Source: Pomphorhynchus laevis (lineage: Eukaryota; Acanthocephala; Palaeacanthocephala; Echinorhynchida; Pomphorhynchidae). Taken from it: a stretch of 64,000 nucleotides of DNA. Positions within the stretch are counted from its first letter, which is position 1. Every line of letters starts with the position of its first letter. The stretch covers positions 27,200 through 91,199 of the forward strand of contig WNNJ02001979.1 of assembly GCA_012934845.2 (NCBI GenBank), written 5' to 3'. Shown here in pieces: positions 13,101 to 22,100 of this stretch. Under the pieces are notes generated by a model. The model saw only the letters and a program-made list of their open reading frames with translations. It had not been told where the DNA came from and did not search any database. A program made the position numbers and the translations under genes.

Positions 13101-16100
13101 GCGATATCAAAATATAACTATAATATTAATATAATATTAATAAAATATTATATAAAATTTTTATATATAAAAATATAATATTAATATAAATATTAATATA
13201 ATAAATAAATGTATTACATGTGATACTGTGCCAATATAAAAATATCCTAACATTTAAGTAACATTTAAATAGTATCGCAAACAGGAAAACATTCGTAAAA
13301 TTAAAAAATAATTAAATTTTAAAATTAAATTTTTTCTTTCATAAAATATGTATAATATATATAATAGAATTTATAATTTATATAATTTATAACTTATAAA
13401 TTATAAGTTATATTTGGTACTTATCAATTTGAAATTAATATAAAATAATATTTAAGTATGCAATATGTTTATTTATTTATAATATTGACATAAATACTAA
13501 ATTATTTATACATAAATACTTTTGTGATTGTTCATAATAAATATTCAAATATGATATAAATATATTATAATATTATATTATATCATAATATTCAATTATG
13601 TTATAAATACTAATAATATCTTCAATAAATATTCAATAATAAATATAAATATACTGTTTGAATAAATTTATAATTATTTATTATATTTATAACATAATAT
13701 GATTCAAATTATAATGTGTTATAACTTAATATATTATAACATACAATGTATAAATTAAGCAATTTGTGATTGTTCATATTTTTGAAGATTAATAAAAACG
13801 ATCTTTTAAATAGAATTAATTGATAAACTCGCAAAATCATCAAAGATAATAGTTACCCGATCTTTGCCTACGCTATAGCCAACCAGCGTAATGCATTCTA
13901 TAACTTTGCCACGTAAGTTTTGATAATCACTTGATGAGACCAGAGCTAATAAATGCAGCAATTTTGTGATGAATCTAAATTATAAATATTTTATGCTACT
14001 ATAAATACTGAATATAATCACCTTTCGTAGTATGGTAGAAAATCAGCTTCAGACATATCCGCTATAGCAGAAATGGTCGTAATTATCTGCTCGAGTACAG
14101 CGTGTTTTGCTAAGCTCATAAACTAAAAAATTATAAATTTTAAGCTGCAACGAATAAATAAAACAGCAACTCGCAGGAATTTAGATAAGAACATGAAATT
14201 ACAGCTTAATTGTTAGCTAAACCTATAATTATAAAAGTTTATGTTTTGATTATATATCCAAAGGATATACAAAGAGAATTTTTAATTTTGTACACTTCAA
14301 CATAATATATCCTAATAAACGCAAAGTTTGTTTGGTTAGAAATTGATAATTAATTTGAATATTGTTATGATATTGAATATTGGTATATTGTACCATATAT
14401 TATATAATATTATATATTAAATATAAAAAATATATAATATATTTATATATTATATATTATATACTTGTACACTTCAACGATGTGTACCGAACAAAGGATG
14501 CAACGTTTGTTCGGGTATAAATTTATAATAAATTTTAATATTTCTATGATTTTATTATTTAAATATTAAAATATTATATGTATATTGTACCATATATTAT
14601 ATAAAATATCAAAATATTATACAAGGCCATATAGTCAATATTAATTAATATTGGTATTAATAATATGAATATTATTACATGGCCTGGTATTAATATTAAT
14701 AATAGGCCGTAGAATTGGTTAAAACATGGTTTTATACTTCCAAACAAATTATTACATTTTTAGTATATAAATTTCATGCAAATGTTAATATTACTTTTTA
14801 CATTCGATCGATTGTTTTATTTTTTGAGTTTCTTAAAAAATAAGGGACGTCGCGCTGTAGATATCAACAGACAGTCAATGATTTTAAATTATTATTAAGA
14901 AAATTTGATATTCTTCATTTCATTTTATTTATTTATAAATGTATAAATTTATAACAAATTGCATTAAAATATCGGATCAAAAAGCTGCAAAATACAAATT
15001 TAATATTTTGATATTTTATATTTTAATTTCTATATATTTTCTTATACAAAAATAAATAGAAATTTAAATAAGATAGAAATTTGAATAAGAAAATATTAAA
15101 AAATATATCTTAAACAATTTTATTTTAAATTTCTCAAAAAAAACTAAGACAATATCAAAAAACGAAATGCCTACCTTTTGAATATGTTCAGCGAGTAACT
15201 TATCCAATGCCTTTGTAACGCCATCGAGATATTTTTTAAAAATTGTCATTGGGCATCCTGAGAGAAGGTTAACCATAGCCGCAGTGGCATGGGCTTGTAC
15301 CCTAGGCATTGAATTATCATTCATGACCTCAATAATTGCTGAGAATGCGACTGAATGTCGCAGTTTTTGCAGTTGAGGTTGGAAATCTTGACTCATTTGG
15401 CCGATCGCGTTACATGCCGCATATCGCACTTTCGGATGAGGATCCTTTAGAAAAATTATTATTCCATCAATAAGTTGAGTGAGCATTGATTGCATCTGAG
15501 AATGCATCCCTTCTCCGATTGCTGAAATAGCGAGAAGTCCAGCCGACTTTTGCTTCCAATGGTCACTTGCTAGAAGTCTGTTAATTATGTCTAAAGATAA
15601 CTTTAGGAAGTTTATAGCAGCTTCAGTGCTAGTTAATGCAGTGGACAAACGATCTAAACTGGTTTCACCGACAATATTATCAGACATGTCATCGTCATCG
15701 CTAATTGGTTCATCATCTGTTACCCACTGAACAATATCATCGTCATCTTCATCAACTATACACATCATTTTCAAAAGATATTCGACAAACTGAGATAGAT
15801 ATTTGGGACAAAACCGCTTTACAAACATTTTGCTAGCATTTTCACTTATAGTTATAAAGAGCTCGATTATAACGTGCTTCGAGTCTGAACCAACTGAATC
15901 AGTTCCTAAAGCCTGTTAAACATCGACAAATTCATTATTCCAAGTAAATATAAATATAAAAGAACTTTATAAAATCATTTGCATGATCAATAATATACTT
16001 AAAAAATTCCAAATTATAAAATTAATATAATTATTAAATATTATCAATTATTATAAAATCATTAATATATAATTTTAAATTAATAAAATTAATTATAAAA

Positions 16101-19100
16101 TTAATATATTAATTTTAAATATTAATATATTTAAAATTAATATAAAATTTGTTACGATGTAGATTCACACGTGTTACAATCCTAAATTATTAGCGTAGAC
16201 ATGAGTTAGACACTAACGCATTTCTCAATATCTGAAAATGTAGAAAATGCTCGGTCATAACTTTGTCAAATTATCAAATATTTTTTAAGTAATTTCCTTA
16301 TTCGTACAATTCACTTATTTTGTACCTGCCTGTTAATTGAGCCAGATAATTGAGACAACTGTTCTGAAATATGCAACCCTTAAATTTCCATGTAAATCTA
16401 TTTCTGATTTTATGATTTATATCTAAGCAAATCTTGAAGTTTCTTAAATATGTGTTTGCTGGTGTTTTATCGGTAAATTATGTTGTTTATGTTTGTCGAG
16501 TTTTAAAACACTCGACAAAAAAGGTTATTTAATAACTTAGAGTTTATTGGTATTTTCCAATGACCTCTTACATTATCGGAATCTAATTTCCAACTACATC
16601 AAATTGTGTTTGTAGTTGGCGATAGTCCGGATTGTATATCAGGGCTATGTTGAATACATTAGAAACCTCCACCAAGTTTAGGTTAGTATCTCTATTCATG
16701 AGAATATCCTGAATAAAGATGGTCCGATTAAAGACCAAGCTATGAAGAAGCAAAAGGAATAATGCGGAATTGTTAATTACTCAACACAAATGATCAAACA
16801 TTCAAAAAATTTACCAACTTTAAAAATTTATGGATTTTATGTATATATGAACATTAAATGAACACCAACTGTTCCAAAAACAAAACCACTTTACCAAACT
16901 AAAGTGGCTACACGACCCAACCCAAGACCTGGGATGACCTTTATACCCATTTTATCCATTATAGAACAGTGACTTGTAATAATTGTTTCTAAATTTAAAT
17001 CACTACATTCATATGTTGGATTTACATTTAAATCATTAGAAAAAACTTCTTTCATTAGTATATCATAATAAAGCTTTTTGCACATGAAGACAAAGTTATT
17101 ACTAGCTTTATCAATAGTTGTTATTATATAGTTATCCTTTAATTTAGTAAGTTCTGTATACATATCTTTATTAAGTTTTTAATAAGTTTTAACACATTTT
17201 TCCAAGTTTTACAAATGTTTGTCTTCAATGTATTTAAGCTTTTACTATTAATCAGATTACCAACAAAAGGAATTTAGGTCATTATAAAACCAATTTTATT
17301 TATATTTATATCTATGTTCTTTTTATACCATTTTCCTTAATTCACAATTTTCAATAAATTCTAGATTTAATTCTAGATGTTTCAATTAATTAATACTAAT
17401 CCTTGAAAACACCGTATCCTATAAAGATACTATACTGATATATATATACTAAATGGTGTTGCTTGATAGACTGGACTTAGATTCACGACTTTCAATCACC
17501 ATGTCACTTCCAGAGACCACTTCAGCATCGAAATGATGAGTACCCGGCAACACTTATTAGTAGAATGAAGTACCCACTGCTCGTTTCGGTTGCCTATGTG
17601 ACATTGTGAATAAAAGCGTTTCTGACACTTTGCTTAATTGTCTGAGGCTTACGCTCTTTACCAGATCGAATTGCTATGCAGAGCTTCCTTAAACACTAGG
17701 CAGAGGTTGTTGCTGAATTGTCGCTGCACTCGTTGGATCCTAAATGGATACGGCAGGTATAATAGTAGTGCACGGATGTGCTGAGTAGACAACGGTCCAG
17801 GATTTCTTACGAAATACGGCATTTATACTAAATGGTGTTGCTTGATAGACTGGACTTAGATTCACGACTTTCAATCACCATGTCACTTCTAGACGACCAC
17901 TTCAGCATCGAAATGATGAGTACCCGGCAACACTTATTAGTAGAATGAAGTACCCACTGGTCGTTTCGGTTGCCTATGTGACATTGTGAATAAAGGCGTT
18001 TCCGACACTTTGCTTAATTGTCTGAGGCTTACGCTCTTAACCAGATCGAATTGCTATGCGGACCATCCTTAAACACTAGGCAGAGGTTGTTGCTGAATTG
18101 TCGCTGCACTCGTTGGATCCTAAATGGATACGGCAGGTATAATAGTAGTGCACGGATGTGCTGAGTAGACAACGGTCCAGGAAAGAAATCCTGGACCGTT
18201 GTCTACTCAGCACATCCGTCTAATGAATATATGTTCAATTTATTAAACTAAGAACTATAAAATGAATTTGCAGGCAAATAACCCGATGTGTATTTATCAA
18301 TTGGATTAAGAAATATACGGTATACCTCAAGCATTTTGCAAGTAAATTCGTCAAAATGAGGTCGCAATATTTTCGGATTATCCTCAATCAAATTTACTAA
18401 AGACTGTAATACTTCAGTGTTGTCATCGTTATCGTATATACTACGAATGACTACAAAGAGATATGCCTGCATGCTTTGCGAAACAAAATCCATTATGTCG
18501 GCGTTATCCCCATGTTGCTTCACAAATGAAGAATATGTAACTGCGGCAGAATTACGAACAACGACAGTGTTTGATTGAAGATGTTCGTTGAAAAGACGCA
18601 TAACTATTGCCAAATATTTATCAAGTTCATTTCCAAAAATATCGGGGTAATTCCTTGAAAAATATGATGACATTCAAAATACTATTTTTTGTGCATACTC
18701 AATTATATCGAATACGTTCAATATTTGACATTTATTGTTCATCTCAGAGAGTTGTTTCAAAGCAGGAAGAATTTCTGGCCAGGGAAACTGCGAGCCTAAA
18801 ATAAAGAAGAGCATGTAAACTGATTTAAGATCACAAAACGTGTATTTCATTATACACTAATGAACTTAGATTGGATCAATAGAAAATTTAATTATCGCAT
18901 AAAAACAAATAGACGATAAAAAGATTAATTTGCACAGCTAATTTTTAAAATACCAATTCCAACGCAGAAAAATATCAAGGTAAAACTGATTTCCTTATGA
19001 GATTATCTTTAGATAGCATCATTATTATATTATCAAAAAGTAAAGCATAAAATTAAATATTTTAGTTAAATAATAAATTCCAAATATCGAACGAATCTAC

Positions 19101-22100
19101 ATTCTTCCCAATAACCAAATTTAATAATTCAAATTCTTCAATTTCTGGACGACATTATGAATGCTTCCAGGGTGCGTGAAAATGTACATTTTATTAATTT
19201 ATTCTAATTAAAAACTTTTTGAATTTGAATTATAAAAATTAAAATTCAATAATTTGAGTAGTAATTTTATTTTTATTTATTTTTCTAAAAATCAAAGAGC
19301 TATTTAAGCTTAGCAATTAACAATATTATAAATTAATTATTGATTTAAATTAGTTCAATTAATTTAATTTTTTAATTACAATATTGAGTTGTCGAATATT
19401 AAGATACTCGTATAAAAAGCGTATAAATGAAATAAATTCTGATAAAGAACAACAAACTCAGCATAAAACTTTGAATTTAAAATAAAAAAAATAAAAAAAT
19501 TCTGTTTTGATAAACTTTAGAATTCTATAAGATTAAAAACTCCGTTAAATGAAATAATTAATTAAAAAATTAATTTCAAATATATTTTATATGTACGATA
19601 TAAAATATATAAATTCATAAATTGTAAATTAAAATATTACATTCATATACTAAATAAAATATCAAATTCTATATTGGTTAATAATTAAAATCTCAGATCT
19701 AATTAAATTCCTTAATAAGAAAATAATGGTATGTTTATTTTGCTTTTACAGACAGCAACTGTTTTAGGCAGTTAACAAAGTTGTTCGACACGATGCAACA
19801 AAAGCAGCATTGTGTAGAAACACTGTTATAATAAATAAACTAATGAGTCAGATTACTGCGTACTTGCCTGAATTCATACGTGAAAACTCAGCGACAACAT
19901 CACATATGCCTTTTCTCAGGGTATTATTTGAAATGTTTTCAAAAAGTAATTGCAAAACGGAATTTCGTTCCATAGATCCGAATTCTTCTTTTGTATATTT
20001 CGTTGCATATTGTATGAGGTTTCGTCGGAGTAAAACAGCTACAAAGCATCTCGTCTAAAAACAAAACATTAAAGATAGTGGAGAATAGATCGTTAAACGT
20101 CACATACTTCAACTGATTTTGATTTATCGCTCAATATAGTCGCAAGAGCAGTACACTTTTGTTGGAAGTCAAGTTTATTGTATTGGTCCTAAATCACGAT
20201 TAAAAAAGCATATAATTTAGCTGCAAATATATTGCATACATTATATGTATATTTTACATTACATTTTTTTGCTGAAATATAATGCTCTTTACATAATTTG
20301 ATATCCACACGATGAATGATACTAAAAGCAACATCGAAAACTCTTTAAGATTCAAATCGAACAGCCCATATTATTGAGATTGAAAAGTAACAGCTCAATA
20401 ATCGAAGACCTCGACCAAAGGATGCAAAGGGATATTTAAATATGAATGATACTAAAAGCAACATCGAAAACTCTAAGATCCGAATCGAACAGTCCTATAT
20501 TATTGAGATTGAAAGGTAACAGCTCAATAATCGAAGATTTCGACAAAAAGATGCAAAAGAATCACCTAGCCAATTATTACAAGCACTTAACATAATACAG
20601 TATACTAATATAATATTCGAAGAAATAAAAATGGATTCATTCTATTGTATTAAAATGTAATATTTTATGCGTTTCTTAATAAATATGTAATTATAAGTTT
20701 AGATAACTCCAATAGTAGCAAATTTGAAGGGTTGCAGATTAGATGTACTAATAGCAGATCCAAAAAAAATCTCGAAGTAAAAGGAAAATAAGAGATAAGA
20801 GGATGAGTGAGAATCAAAAACAGACAGAGTAATAAATTAAAAAAATCAATAGACGACTTTGTGATAATGAGAAGTACCGATAAATTCGTCAAACTACACG
20901 ATTGTGGAGTTTGAAGATATCTGTATGGCAAAGTTTAAAAAATAAAAAAAAAGTTTTAAAAATTTGAAATTTCTATTTGAAATTTTCTTCAAATTTCAAA
21001 CAGAAATTTGAAGATAGATTATACTCATTTCAAATAATGAAATTTGCTTTATTTTACAACTTAAGCGAATTGTTCATCCAACATAGCAATGTCTTACATG
21101 CGTTAATCCGAGTATTATATCAAAGAGATAAGACATATAAATGGCAACTTCAGATGTCTTGATAACATTATTCGAACACAGATCGAATACCGTTAATAAT
21201 AATTTATTTAAAGTGTTCATTCACAAATCATTCACAAACTGAGTCACTTAGTATTTCTATGTAACGTGATCCTGTTGCTTAACGTGGTCGTGTACCAATT
21301 TTTTAGTGAAAAACAACTGGAACACTTAACGACCTAGAAAGCAAAACATCTTTTTTTTGCATCCATCAACTGATTCTTTCAGCGTGCTAGAGCAAAGAAG
21401 CATTAAATCTAGAAACGAACCGCGAATAAACTCGTTTATAAACTCGATTAATAAACTCGCTTATGCCGCTTGTCATTTCTTCGGTCATTGCTCAAAGTTC
21501 ATAACCGTTAGTGGTAATTTGTAAAAATATTAAATTTAATTTTGCGATCCAACCCTAACTGCTACGAATTTACGAAATGATTTTGGATGTATCAATTTTT
21601 AGTAACTATCGGAGTAATTAATTCAATTTCTGATAATGGGTGAAGATACATCCGAACTTATAAACTTTTTTATTTGTTATACTAAGGAAACTGTAATTGA
21701 TTTTACTTTTCCACGTTTTTAATTCTAAAATGTGAAAAAACCATATAGAAAATATAAGAATTGAATGCATTAGTGAGTTCGCTAAAAATATGTATATTAA
21801 AAAAAAAGATTTATTTTAACGTGGCAAATGCGTGCCAGCGCACGCTTACATGACCACAACAAAACAAGACTGTGAATCAGGTGTCGAGAAGGAGTGAACG
21901 GAGGAGATGTTTGAATGTGATAAAGGAGGGGGCGCGGCGGACGTCGAGAGGAAGTTGATTCCAGGCGAGTGAGGAGGCGACGAGGAAGGATCGGAGACCG
22001 TAGTTGTTGGAGTAATTAGGAACGTGGAGTAAGAGGGTATGACAGGAACGAAGCGATAGCGAGTTGGGGCGAGTATCGTCTAAGAAAGGAAGGTTGATGA

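Noticed and set aside
17446-18203. tRNA, rRNA or snRNA gene in the 379-bp unit, suggested by its composition
   Set aside because: I could not fold a cloverleaf or recognise any conserved RNA element.
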